Shown here: piece after piece, positions 1 to 5,858 of the stretch
How positions within the stretch are numbered: the stretch's first letter is position 1
Layout of the letters: every line of letters starts with the position of its first letter
Source of the DNA: Burkholderiales bacterium
GTDB taxonomy: Bacteria > Pseudomonadota > Gammaproteobacteria > Burkholderiales > SG8-39
Assembly (NCBI GenBank): GCA_020846575.1
Contig: JADLDQ010000152.1
Location: 1-6,065, forward strand
DNA: 6,065 nt
Reading direction: 5' to 3'
Notes under the pieces: generated by a model
Database searches by the model: none
Told to the model about the DNA's origin: nothing
What the model saw: only the letters and a program-made list of their open reading frames with translations
Program-made: the position numbers and the translations under genes

Positions 1-124
1 GAGGAGCCACCACGAGTGCGTAGAGCGTTTCCGTGACGACTGCAGGCGACTGCCCGACGACACAGATCAGCACCCTGCGCTTATAGTCCCCCGGATCTCT
101 GAGTGGCGGATTGCCTGTCTCCAT
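1..124 (-). CDS. CRISPR-associated ring nuclease / Csm6-like protein, NE0113 family (N-terminal part, runs off the left edge)
   Basis: Only the first 41 codons are present, reading leftward from an ATG at 124. After about 15 variable residues comes RRVLICVVGQSPAVVTETLY, continuing ALVVAP. This is a hydrophobic first beta strand, then a G-Q-S-P loop, then a VVTETLYAL helix. That signature is typical of the CRISPR-associated NE0113 family (Cas_NE0113), whose CARF-type Rossmann fold binds cyclic oligoadenylate made by type III Cas10; members are annotated as ring nucleases or Csm6-like proteins. The start is supported by GAGGTGA on the minus strand (GAGG at 133-130), five bases before the ATG. 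A -10-like TATATT lies about 40 bases upstream. The rest of the gene, including any catalytic residues or second domain, is outside the window, so ring nuclease cannot be told from a Csm6/Csx1-type RNase. The family call rests on motif recognition. Confidence 0.72.
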   Translation of the reverse strand, partial: METGNPPLRDPGDYKRRVLICVVGQSPAVVTETLYALVVAP

Positions 125-142
125 GGTCACCTCGCTGGTCGA

Positions 143-172
143 TTGGGATTGCGCGACGACAATATATATACT
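143..172 (+). promoter_or_regulatory. Candidate sigma70-type promoter reading toward the decarboxylase gene
   Basis: TTGGGA (143-148, 4 of 6 matches to TTGACA) is followed after 18 bases by TATACT (167-172, 5 of 6 matches to TATAAT). A transcript would start near 179 and have an untranslated leader of about 235 nt before the ATG at 414. The -10 box overlaps the opposite-strand TATATT at 161-166, so the two promoters would compete or be jointly controlled. A second, closer candidate lies at 339-367. Confidence 0.3.
161..166 (-). promoter_or_regulatory. Candidate -10 box for the CRISPR-associated gene
   Basis: The minus strand reads TATATT here (5 of 6 matches to TATAAT), inside a ten-base A/T run that stands out in very GC-rich surroundings. 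A start about 7 bases downstream would give a leader of roughly 30 nt before the ATG at 124, with its Shine-Dalgarno sequence in place. No good -35 box is seen 16-18 bases upstream, so the promoter may be weak, activator-dependent or misread. Confidence 0.35.
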
Positions 173-338
173 GCGCGGCCCCATCCTGGGGGTGGGAAAA
201 GCTTTCCTGCAGCCTGGAATCCTGCCCCGCGGGCGTGCTTCCGGCCGGCGCCCCGGTCGCTCGCGAGCGCCATCGCCACCCTCCCTGCGGCTATTACAGG
301 AAATTTGAGACCCCGGCCCGGGAGCGCCGCGCCGCCCG

Positions 339-367
339 CTGACACGCTGCGGCCCTGCTGCTAGAGT
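339..367 (+). promoter_or_regulatory. Candidate proximal promoter of the decarboxylase gene
   Basis: CTGACA (339-344, 5 of 6 matches to TTGACA), a 17-base spacer and TAGAGT (362-367, 4 of 6 matches to TATAAT) form a well-spaced sigma70-like promoter. Transcription would begin near 374, giving a leader of about 40 nt with AGGAGGT at 402-408. This placement argues against the GTG at 366 being the start codon, because it would overlap the -10 box. Confidence 0.4.
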
Positions 368-413
368 GCGTGTTCCCGCTGCAATCGCAACAGCAATCTC
401 CAGGAGGTCTGTC

Positions 414-1388
414 ATGGCCATCAACGGCAAACGCGTCATCGTCATCGAGGAACACTACTGGGACAGGGAGGTGGCGTCTCACTTCGGACCGACCGACGCC
501 ATGCGCGGCGCCTCCGGCATCCTGGAGCGGCTCTACGACCACGGCGAGCTGCGCATCCGGGAGATGGACGAGGCCGGCATCGACTTCCAGGTGCTCTCGC
601 ACGGCGCGCCCTCGACCCAGCGCATGGACGCCGAGACCGCGGTCAAGGTCGCGCGCGGCGCCAACGACCGGTTGCGCGAGATCGTGCGCGCGCACCCGGA
701 CCGTTTCGGCGCGTTCGGGGCGCTGCCCACGCCCGATCCGAGGGCCGCGGCGGACGAGCTGGAGCGCTGCGTCACCAAACTCGGCTTCCAGGGCGCGATG
801 GTGCACGGGCCCACGAACGGAGTGTGGTTCGACGACAAGCGCTTCTGGCCGATCTTCGAGCGCGCGCAGGCGCTGGACACCCCGATCTACATCCACCCCG
901 CGCAGCCCAACGAGAAGGTGGCCGAGGCGTACTACAAGGACTACCTGAAGGACTTCCCGGGCCTTCTCACCGCCGCCTGGGGCTTCACCGTGGAGTGCGC
1001 CACCCAGGGCATCCGCATGGTGCTCTCGGGCGTGTTCGACAAGTACCCGAACCTGAAGATCATCCTCGGCCACCTGGGCGAATCGATCCCGTTCTCGGTG
1101 TGGCGCATCACCCAGGCGCTCGCGCGCCAGGGGAACCGCGACACCTCGTTCTCGTTCCGCGACTACTTCTGCAGGCACTTCTGGATCACCACCAGCGGGA
1201 ACTTCTCGAATCCTGCGCTGCTGTGCTGCGTGATGGAGATGGGCATCGACCGCATCATCTTCTCGATCGACTATCCGTTCGTGCCCAACAAGCCGGGTGC
1301 CGACTGGATCCCGACCATCCCGCTGTGCTCGGAGGACAAGGACAAACTCCTGCACGGCAACGCGCAGCGGCTGCTGAAGCTGTCGTAG
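414..1388 (+). CDS. Amidohydrolase-2 family metal-dependent decarboxylase (gamma-resorcylate / hydroxybenzoate decarboxylase-like)
   Basis: A 324-residue TIM-barrel protein of the amidohydrolase-2 family, a typical length for its cytoplasmic, cofactor-free, metal-dependent aromatic acid decarboxylases. The expected metal and active-site residues are present: N-terminal IEEH (Glu12, His14), IHP (His161), GHLGE (His220, Glu223) and SIDYPF (Asp286). WRI (Arg231) sits where gamma-resorcylate decarboxylase has its carboxylate-binding arginine. The likely reaction is non-oxidative removal of CO2 from a hydroxylated benzoate or similar acid. The substrate cannot be read from sequence; 5-carboxyvanillate, 2,3-dihydroxybenzoate, aminocarboxymuconate semialdehyde or a hydrolytic reaction remain possible. 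The ATG at 414 is chosen because AGGAGGT (402-408) lies five bases upstream; an in-frame GTG at 366 would add 16 residues without a ribosome site. A hydrolase gene follows on the same strand 186 bases later, which fits a catabolic role. Confidence 0.85.
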   Translation: MAINGKRVIVIEEHYWDREVASHFGPTDAMRGASGILERLYDHGELRIREMDEAGIDFQVLSHGAPSTQRMDAETAVKVARGANDRLREIVRAHPDRFGAFGALPTPDPRAAADELERCVTKLGFQGAMVHGPTNGVWFDDKRFWPIFERAQALDTPIYIHPAQPNEKVAEAYYKDYLKDFPGLLTAAWGFTVECATQGIRMVLSGVFDKYPNLKIILGHLGESIPFSVWRITQALARQGNRDTSFSFRDYFCRHFWITTSGNFSNPALLCCVMEMGIDRIIFSIDYPFVPNKPGADWIPTIPLCSEDKDKLLHGNAQRLLKLS

Positions 1389-1390
1389 AT

Positions 1391-1408
1391 GCCCGGCGTG
1401 GCCGGGGC
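1391..1408 (+). terminator. Hairpin just after the decarboxylase stop codon, possible terminator or attenuator
   Basis: GCCCGGC (1391-1397), loop GTG and GCCGGGGC (1401-1408) can form a seven-pair GC stem with one bulged G, starting three bases after the TAG. No T-run follows, so it is not a classical intrinsic terminator. It could instead stabilise the message end or act in another way. Confidence 0.25.
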
Positions 1409-1452
1409 GCGCGCACCAAGCCTGCGGCCTCGATCGAGTCGGCCAGCCGCGC

Positions 1453-1458
1453 TAGACT
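1453..1458 (+). promoter_or_regulatory. Candidate -10 box for the dienelactone hydrolase gene
   Basis: TAGACT (4 of 6 matches to TATAAT) lies in GCTAGACTT, which resembles GCTAGAGTG at the decarboxylase promoter candidate (360-368). The sequence 17 bases upstream (TCGATC, 1430-1435) matches only half of a -35 box. If it is used, the leader would be about 110 nt and would include the three 12-bp repeats at 1521-1556. Weak support. Confidence 0.2.
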
Positions 1459-1520
1459 TCGGGCGCAGCGGGCAGCCGCAGGCCTGGCGGAGCTGCCCTG
1501 CGCGAACCCGCATGCCACAG

Positions 1521-1556
1521 GCGATTACCAACCCGATTTGCAATCCGATTCGCAAC
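1521..1556 (+). repeat. Three tandem 12-bp repeats upstream of the dienelactone hydrolase gene
   Basis: GCGATTACCAAC (1521-1532), CCGATTTGCAAT (1533-1544) and CCGATTCGCAAC (1545-1556) follow each other without a gap, giving the consensus SCGATTNNCAAY. The last two copies differ at two positions. The block ends 18 bases before the ATG at 1575 and just before the GGAG ribosome site (1561-1564). A 12-bp period puts successive copies a little over one helical turn apart, as in arrays of protein-binding sites. Regulation of the downstream gene is an inference. Confidence 0.55.
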
Positions 1557-1574
1557 TGACGGAGACGAGCAAGC

Positions 1575-2291
1575 ATGAAATCCGAACTGGTCGACTACAA
1601 GGAAGGCAGCACCGTTCTCGAGGGCCATCTCACCTACGACGACTCGAAACAGGGCAAGCGCCCGGGCGTACTGCTGTTTCCGGACTGGACGGGCGTGGGC
1701 GACTACGCGAAGAAGCGCGCCGCGATGCTGGTCGAACTGGGATACGCGGTGCTCTCGGCGGACGTCTACGGCAAGGGCGTGCGTCCGAGCAGCCATGAGG
1801 CCTGCGCCGCCGAGATGATGAAATACGCCGGCAACCGGCCGCTGCTGCGCGAGCGCGCCAGAGCGGGTCTCGAGCAGTTGCGCTCGCTGAGCGTCGTGGA
1901 TGCCTCGAAGATCGCCGCCATCGGCTACTGCTTCGGTGGCACGTGCTGCCTGGAGCTCGCGCGCTCCGGGGCGGATCTCGCGGGCATCGTGGGTTTCCAC
2001 TCCAACCTAGCCTCGCCCACGCCGGCGGACGCGAAGAACATCAGGTGCAAGGTGCTGATCCTGAACGGCGCCGACGACCCGGTGGTGCCGGAAGCCGAGA
2101 CCCGCGCCTTCGAGAAGGAAATGCGCGACGCCAGGGTGGACTGGCAGCTGGTGCAGTATGGGAACGCGGTGCACAGCTACACGCTGTGGCACGTTCCCCC
2201 GGGCGGCCCGCAGGTCGCCTACGAGGAACGCGCCGACAGGCGATCCTGGGTGGCGATGCAGTCCTTCTTCAAGGAGATCTTCGCCGGCTGA
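1575..2291 (+). CDS. Dienelactone hydrolase family protein
   Basis: A 238-residue alpha/beta hydrolase, close to the usual length of bacterial dienelactone hydrolases (carboxymethylenebutenolidases). The nucleophile elbow GYCFGG places a cysteine (Cys119) where most alpha/beta hydrolases have serine, as in classical dienelactone hydrolases. GADDPVVP supplies the acid (Asp168) and AVHSYT the histidine (His200), completing a Cys-Asp-His triad. Classical enzymes carry a glutamate in a QEIFG-like motif after the first core strand; here that region reads LLFPDWTGVG, so substrate or activation may differ. No signal peptide is seen, so it should be cytoplasmic. Family members hydrolyse dienelactones formed in chloro- and alkyl-catechol breakdown, or other small esters and lactones. 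GGAG (1561-1564) precedes the ATG by ten bases. It lies downstream of the decarboxylase gene on the same strand; a shared pathway is plausible but unproven. Confidence 0.88.
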   Translation: MKSELVDYKEGSTVLEGHLTYDDSKQGKRPGVLLFPDWTGVGDYAKKRAAMLVELGYAVLSADVYGKGVRPSSHEACAAEMMKYAGNRPLLRERARAGLEQLRSLSVVDASKIAAIGYCFGGTCCLELARSGADLAGIVGFHSNLASPTPADAKNIRCKVLILNGADDPVVPEAETRAFEKEMRDARVDWQLVQYGNAVHSYTLWHVPPGGPQVAYEERADRRSWVAMQSFFKEIFAG

Positions 2292-2295
2292 CGCC

Positions 2296-2317
2296 GCCGC
2301 GCCCCGGGTCGCGCGGC
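2296..2317 (+). terminator. GC hairpin after the dienelactone hydrolase gene, probable terminator
   Basis: GCCGCGC (2296-2302) and GCGCGGC (2311-2317) form a perfect seven-pair stem around an eight-base loop, beginning four bases after the TGA. TGGTGTTCTC follows, which is only moderately T-rich. The 140-bp gap between these convergent genes also has the 12-bp palindrome CGCGGGCCCGCG (2330-2341) and a short GCCG/CGGC hairpin (2418-2429) directly after the stop of the minus-strand gene. The gap probably ends transcription from both sides, but none of these structures has a true U-tract. Confidence 0.4.
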
Positions 2318-2431
2318 TGGTGTTCTCGCCGCGGGCCCGCGCTCGCAGGCGTGCCTGAAGCCCCGGCGCACGCGGGCTGTCCGAGGGCATCTGGCGGCCG
2401 CGGCCCGCCTCGCGAGCGCCGGTGCCGGCTT

Positions 2432-4621
2432 TCAATCCCCGGCGTAGCGGCGCCGCAGCGATTCGAGCAGCTTCCAGCGCGCCGCCGGCACGTCCTTCAG
2501 CAGACCCAGGGGGATCAGGTAGGCCTGGCCGGGCTCGACAAATCGAACCGTCGCGCGCTCCACCCGCGCGGGCGCCAGCGCGAGGCCGCCGAAGTGTGTC
2601 CCCGCCTCCAGCACTTCCTCGTAGCCCGCAGGCGTGGCGAGCCGGGCCGTGCCGGATTTCAGGATGGCGACAGCCTGCGCCTGCGGCTCGGTGGCCTCGC
2701 CCGCCCCGAAGGACACCCCCGCGGCCGCACGTACCAGCCGATTGAGCGTCACGCAGGAAACGCCGTCCGCGAGCAGCCCGGAACGCCGCAGGTCCTCGCG
2801 CTTGGCGTGCGTCTGCACGATGTTGCGGTACAGGCCGCAGCGCACGACGAACCCGCGGTACAGGTCGGCAGGCAGGCGCAGCACCCGAGCGAAACTGACC
2901 GCGCGATAGGTTTCCGAAGCTTCCAGGTCGAGCAGCGCGGGAATCTCGCCGACGAGGGAGCCCGCCGACAGGCGGCTCGCGCCGCGTGAACCCGGGCGGA
3001 TCATCTCCACCACGCCGCTCACCACCAGGTATACCGAGCGCGGGTGATCACCCGCGCCCAGCAGGATTTCCTCCGGGTTGAACACCCGCAGCTCGCAGTT
3101 CATCAGCGGCCGCAGGCGGTACAGCGGCACCCGCGGAAAATAAGCGCGCAGCAGCTCCGCGGCTCGCGGGCGGAAAACCTCCGCCGCCCCCTTGATGAGC
3201 ACGTCCACGGTGCCGAAGGGCGCGCCGGAGCCGATCGAGCGTTCGCGCTCGGTGAGACGCCTGGCTGTGTGCGCGAGCATGAGCTTGCCCGATGGGTCCT
3301 CCCGGAAATCCTCCGCTTCACCGTGGATCAGCCCGCCGCCGATGTCGATCTTCTTGATGTCCGCCGGTTCCAGATAGGCGGCGAGCGTCCTGTCGAACAG
3401 CGCGCGGCTGATTCCGGCCGGCTCCTCGTCGTGGGTGATCAGGCCCTTCATCACCCGCACCGAGGCGATATCCGCGAGGTGCGCGTAGCTGCGGTAGCCG
3501 CCTTCCCACATCACCCTGAACCGCAGGATCGTGGTCTCGACCGGGTGGGGCGAGAGGACCGGCATCACTTCCAGGCCCTCGACATCGTTCCACGCGCCGA
3601 GGACGAGGTCGTGGACGTCGAACAGCTCGGTGAAATCCCGCTCGCCGAGCTGCATCACGCTCTCGAGTTTGCGCACCACCGAGGCGCGCACCATGGGCAC
3701 CGCGTAGTAGGCGATGCGGTGGTCGCTCTGCAGCAGCGAGGTGATGCCCACCATGTGGTCGTCGTGCGCGTGGGTGTGGAAGATGCCGGCGATCTCGTTG
3801 ACGCCGATCCCCAGCGCGGTGAGCACGTGGTCGATGTTGGGGCCCGCGTCGACCACGAAGATGCGGCCCTGGTAGACGACGATGCTGCCCATGGCCGGCC
3901 GGTTCACGTCCCAGCCGTCGCCGTCCCCCGAGTGCACGATGGACAGGTAGTCGCGGTCGAGCAGGTGGTTGTCGAGCTTGTAGGGACACTCGTAGATCTC
4001 GCCCGGGGCGAGGTTGAGGTCGACCTCGACACGCTCGGCGCCGCTCGAGAATTCGAAAACGTTGCTCCGCAATCTGCGCACGCTCACGTCCGGGCGCAGT
4101 GCAAGCGGCCGATCCTCGAGGTGGACGGCCTCGATCAGTTCCTCGGTCGGGCGGATTCTGCCGAAGGCGAAGGCGAGCTTCATGCGCATCAGTTCGGCAG
4201 CCTGTTCCGGCGATACGCCTGCCGCGACCAGTTCCTCGCGCGAGACCAGGCCGTAGTTCCCGCGGTAGATGTAGTTCATCTGCGCATCGACCTGTCGGGG
4301 TGAACCGATGAGGATCGGCCTCTGGCCGGTGTTGTTGGGGTGGTCGGGCACGATCAGGCCCTGCTTGTAGAGCATCTGCAACACGGGAAACTCCGAGCGG
4401 CTGCAGGCCTGGCCATTCTGGATGGCGAGATCCGAGAGCAGGATCGCGTTCGGGCCGGTCTCGCATTCGACGCCCTGGACTTCGGCCGACCGGATGACCC
4501 CGCGTCTGAGCATGTGTTTGACAGCGTCCGGCGGGCAGCCGCAGAGGATGCGAAGGTCCGATTCGGCGATCTCGACCCAATAGATGCCGGCGCTGAGCGT
4601 CAGTTTTCTGATCGCACTCAT
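2432..4621 (-). CDS. Metallo-beta-lactamase fold hydrolase with C-terminal cyclic-nucleotide-binding-like domains
   Basis: A 729-residue multidomain protein with no signal peptide or membrane segment. Residues 1 to about 200 match no family I can name; they begin AGIYWVEI and contain a CGCP motif (Cys27, Cys29). Residues about 210-440 are a metallo-beta-lactamase fold: GRIFVVDAGPN, then THAHDDH (His284, His286, Asp288, His289), with likely further ligands His359 (SPHP), Asp384 (AHLADI) and His433 (LIHGE), so a two-metal site looks complete. Residues about 505-610 resemble a cyclic-nucleotide-binding domain (VYLVVSGVVEMI, then GSLVGEIPALLDL with Glu559), but the canonical phosphate-binding Arg-Ala pair is not clear. 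Residues about 640-729 look like a second, more degenerate copy (ILKSGTARL, AGTHFGGLAL). The ATG at 4621 is chosen because GGAGAG (4632-4627) lies five bases upstream; the frame stays open to 4855 but without a ribosome site. Substrate unknown; ligand-controlled hydrolysis is inferred. Confidence 0.8.
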   Translation of the reverse strand: MSAIRKLTLSAGIYWVEIAESDLRILCGCPPDAVKHMLRRGVIRSAEVQGVECETGPNAILLSDLAIQNGQACSRSEFPVLQMLYKQGLIVPDHPNNTGQRPILIGSPRQVDAQMNYIYRGNYGLVSREELVAAGVSPEQAAELMRMKLAFAFGRIRPTEELIEAVHLEDRPLALRPDVSVRRLRSNVFEFSSGAERVEVDLNLAPGEIYECPYKLDNHLLDRDYLSIVHSGDGDGWDVNRPAMGSIVVYQGRIFVVDAGPNIDHVLTALGIGVNEIAGIFHTHAHDDHMVGITSLLQSDHRIAYYAVPMVRASVVRKLESVMQLGERDFTELFDVHDLVLGAWNDVEGLEVMPVLSPHPVETTILRFRVMWEGGYRSYAHLADIASVRVMKGLITHDEEPAGISRALFDRTLAAYLEPADIKKIDIGGGLIHGEAEDFREDPSGKLMLAHTARRLTERERSIGSGAPFGTVDVLIKGAAEVFRPRAAELLRAYFPRVPLYRLRPLMNCELRVFNPEEILLGAGDHPRSVYLVVSGVVEMIRPGSRGASRLSAGSLVGEIPALLDLEASETYRAVSFARVLRLPADLYRGFVVRCGLYRNIVQTHAKREDLRRSGLLADGVSCVTLNRLVRAAAGVSFGAGEATEPQAQAVAILKSGTARLATPAGYEEVLEAGTHFGGLALAPARVERATVRFVEPGQAYLIPLGLLKDVPAARWKLLESLRRRYAGD

Positions 4622-5084
4622 GCGTGCTCTCCGCCGCCGGCGTGCACGGCACGCCGGCCTGCTGCGACCCCAGGCAGGCTGCCGCCAACCGGGGGCGCGA
4701 CCGCTCGCCGTGAGCTTCCCATCCCCGCGGCGATCCGCCCTGGCGCCGGTCGGATCCTCGCGAAGTCCCTGCGCGCATGGTACGCGCGGCGATGCGCCGG
4801 CGATATCGACCGATGATGGGGTTCGCCCGGAATTGACGCCGCGCAATCGGCGCAACGCCCCGGGACCGGGTGCGCCGGGTCGCCGTGATTACCCGCAGTG
4901 CCAGCATGGCCCGACACTTGCGCGCCGGGCGCCTGAGCCCCGAGACACACGGCCCCCGGCCGCTCCGTCTCGCCGCGGATCGCCGGGTAGCCGCACGGGC
5001 CGTGCACCGCAGCGGCGTGAGCTTCGAGCCGCGGCGTGAGCTTCGAGCCGAGGAGTGCGCCGTGAAACGCCTGTCAAGTGCCGC
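4622..5084. other. 463-bp stretch without an intact gene
   Basis: This GC-rich stretch separates the start of the metallo-hydrolase gene from the Bug remnant. I see no complete gene. The metallo-hydrolase promoter should lie here on the minus strand, but no convincing -35/-10 pair is visible. In one plus-strand frame (about 4918-5032) short pieces such as HLRAGRL, PLRLAA and SGVSFEP resemble the segment that precedes the C-terminus of Bug proteins, so the right half may be decayed Bug sequence. A 19-bp tandem duplication lies at 5012-5049. Confidence 0.5.
5012..5049 (+). repeat. Perfect 19-bp tandem duplication
   Basis: The 19 bases starting GCGGCGTGAGC and ending TTCGAGCC occur at 5012-5030 and again, without a gap or mismatch, at 5031-5049. 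The unit is not a multiple of three, so it would shift the reading frame of any gene it arose in. It sits about 35 bases before the recognisable Bug C-terminus. Identical copies suggest a recent event. Confidence 0.8.
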
Positions 5085-5318
5085 AACTGGATGGGGCTGT
5101 TCGCCCCGAGGAAGACGCCACCGGAGGTCGTCGCGCGCCTGAACGCCGCCGCCAGGGCCGTGGCGGATCCGGCCTACCGGCAGAAGGTCCTGCAGGGTGT
5201 GGGCGTGTCCGAGGACGAGATCAGCGCTGTCTCGCCCGAACGCTTTGCCGCCTTCATCCGGGAAGACCACGACGCATACAGGGAAGTAGCCGCCGCCGCG
5301 GGCATCGTACCCCGGTAA
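5085..5318 (+). pseudogene. C-terminal remnant of a Bug/TctC family solute-binding protein
   Basis: The last 77 codons before the TAA at 5316-5318 read NWMGLFAPRKTPPEVVARLN, then helices including DPAYRQKVLQGVGV and SPERFAAFIREDHDAY, ending AAAAGIVPR. This is the characteristic C-terminal lobe of Bug proteins, periplasmic binding components of tripartite tricarboxylate (TctABC-type) transporters. Intact members have about 320 residues and a signal peptide; both the signal peptide and some 240 residues are missing here. The frame is closed by a TGA at 5037-5039, and the first possible start is a GTG at 5055, giving only 87 residues. A functional product is therefore unlikely. The fragment lies convergent to atpC, 60 bases from its stop. 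Good preservation of this end suggests the break is fairly recent. Confidence 0.75.
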
Positions 5319-5378
5319 GGCCCGTGCAGCGCACGCGGGACCAAGGCGCCGCGATGCCAAGCGAGTGAGCGTGCGGGT

Positions 5379-5801
5379 TCAGCGCTTCTGGCGCAGCTTG
5401 CGGATGGCCGCCAGTTGCGCCGCCAGGCTCGCCAGCTCCGCCTCGACCGCCGCGACTTCCTGCTTGTCCTGCGCCTTCTCGCGCGCTTCCTTGGCGCGCT
5501 TGATCGCCTCGTTTGCCTTCGCCTCGTCCAGGTCGTGACCGCGGATGGCGGTATCGGCGAGCACCGTGATGACCTGCGGCTGCACCTCCAGCACGCCGCC
5601 GGCGACGAAGATCAGCTCCTCATCGGCGCCGCCGGCCGGCTTGATGCGCACCGTGCCCGGCTTGATGCGGGTGATGAGCGGCGTGTGGCGCGGGTAGATG
5701 CCGAGTTCCCCGGCCTCGCCCGGCAGGACGACGAACTCCGCCTCGCCGGCGAAGATCGACTCCTCGGCGCTGACGACGTCGACGTGGATGGTCTGGGCCA
5801 T
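5379..5801 (-). CDS. atpC: F-type ATP synthase epsilon subunit
   Basis: A 140-residue protein matching the usual length of bacterial AtpC. Residues 1 to about 87 form the beta-sandwich, with recognisable IHVDVVSAEESIFAGEAEFV, PGEAGELGIYPRHTPL and VAGGVLEVQP segments. The remainder is the helical hairpin (ADTAIRGHDLDEAKAN onward, ending LAAIRKLRQKR). Epsilon sits on the central stalk of F1, couples rotation to the c-ring and can inhibit ATP hydrolysis through its C-terminal helices. The ATG at 5801 is preferred because it gives the standard MAQTIHVDVV start and AGGA lies about eight bases upstream; the frame extends 14 codons further without homology. It follows atpD after a 57-bp gap, the normal order at the end of the atp operon. 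No clear intrinsic terminator follows. Confidence 0.97.
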   Translation of the reverse strand: MAQTIHVDVVSAEESIFAGEAEFVVLPGEAGELGIYPRHTPLITRIKPGTVRIKPAGGADEELIFVAGGVLEVQPQVITVLADTAIRGHDLDEAKANEAIKRAKEAREKAQDKQEVAAVEAELASLAAQLAAIRKLRQKR

Positions 5802-5858
5802 GGCGGATTCCTGTGCTGAGTCCCGGGCCGGGCACCGCGGCAACGCGCGCGCGGCGGC

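Noticed and set aside
366..413. In-frame GTG extension of the decarboxylase (16 extra residues)
   Set aside because: No ribosome site at 366, overlap with the candidate -10 box, and a strong AGGAGGT correctly spaced before the ATG at 414.
294..1355. Long minus-strand open frame opposite the decarboxylase
   Set aside because: Mirror of the codon pattern of a clearly recognisable plus-strand gene; the translation is Arg/His/Val-rich with no family signature.
4622..4855. 78-residue upstream extension of the metallo-hydrolase frame
   Set aside because: Arg/Ala/Gly-rich low-complexity translation typical of open GC-rich frames; the ATG at 4621 has a good ribosome site and starts the ordered sequence.
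3318..5360. 680-residue minus-strand frame overlapping the metallo-hydrolase gene
   Set aside because: Out-of-frame shadow in GC-rich DNA, extremely Arg/Pro-rich, no motifs; the same applies to the plus-strand frame at 3044-4303 and those at 824-1798 and 1943-2989.
5330..5375. CGCACGC/GCGTGCG inverted repeat after atpC, considered as its terminator
   Set aside because: Only seven pairs separated by a 32-base loop and no T-run; too weak to call.
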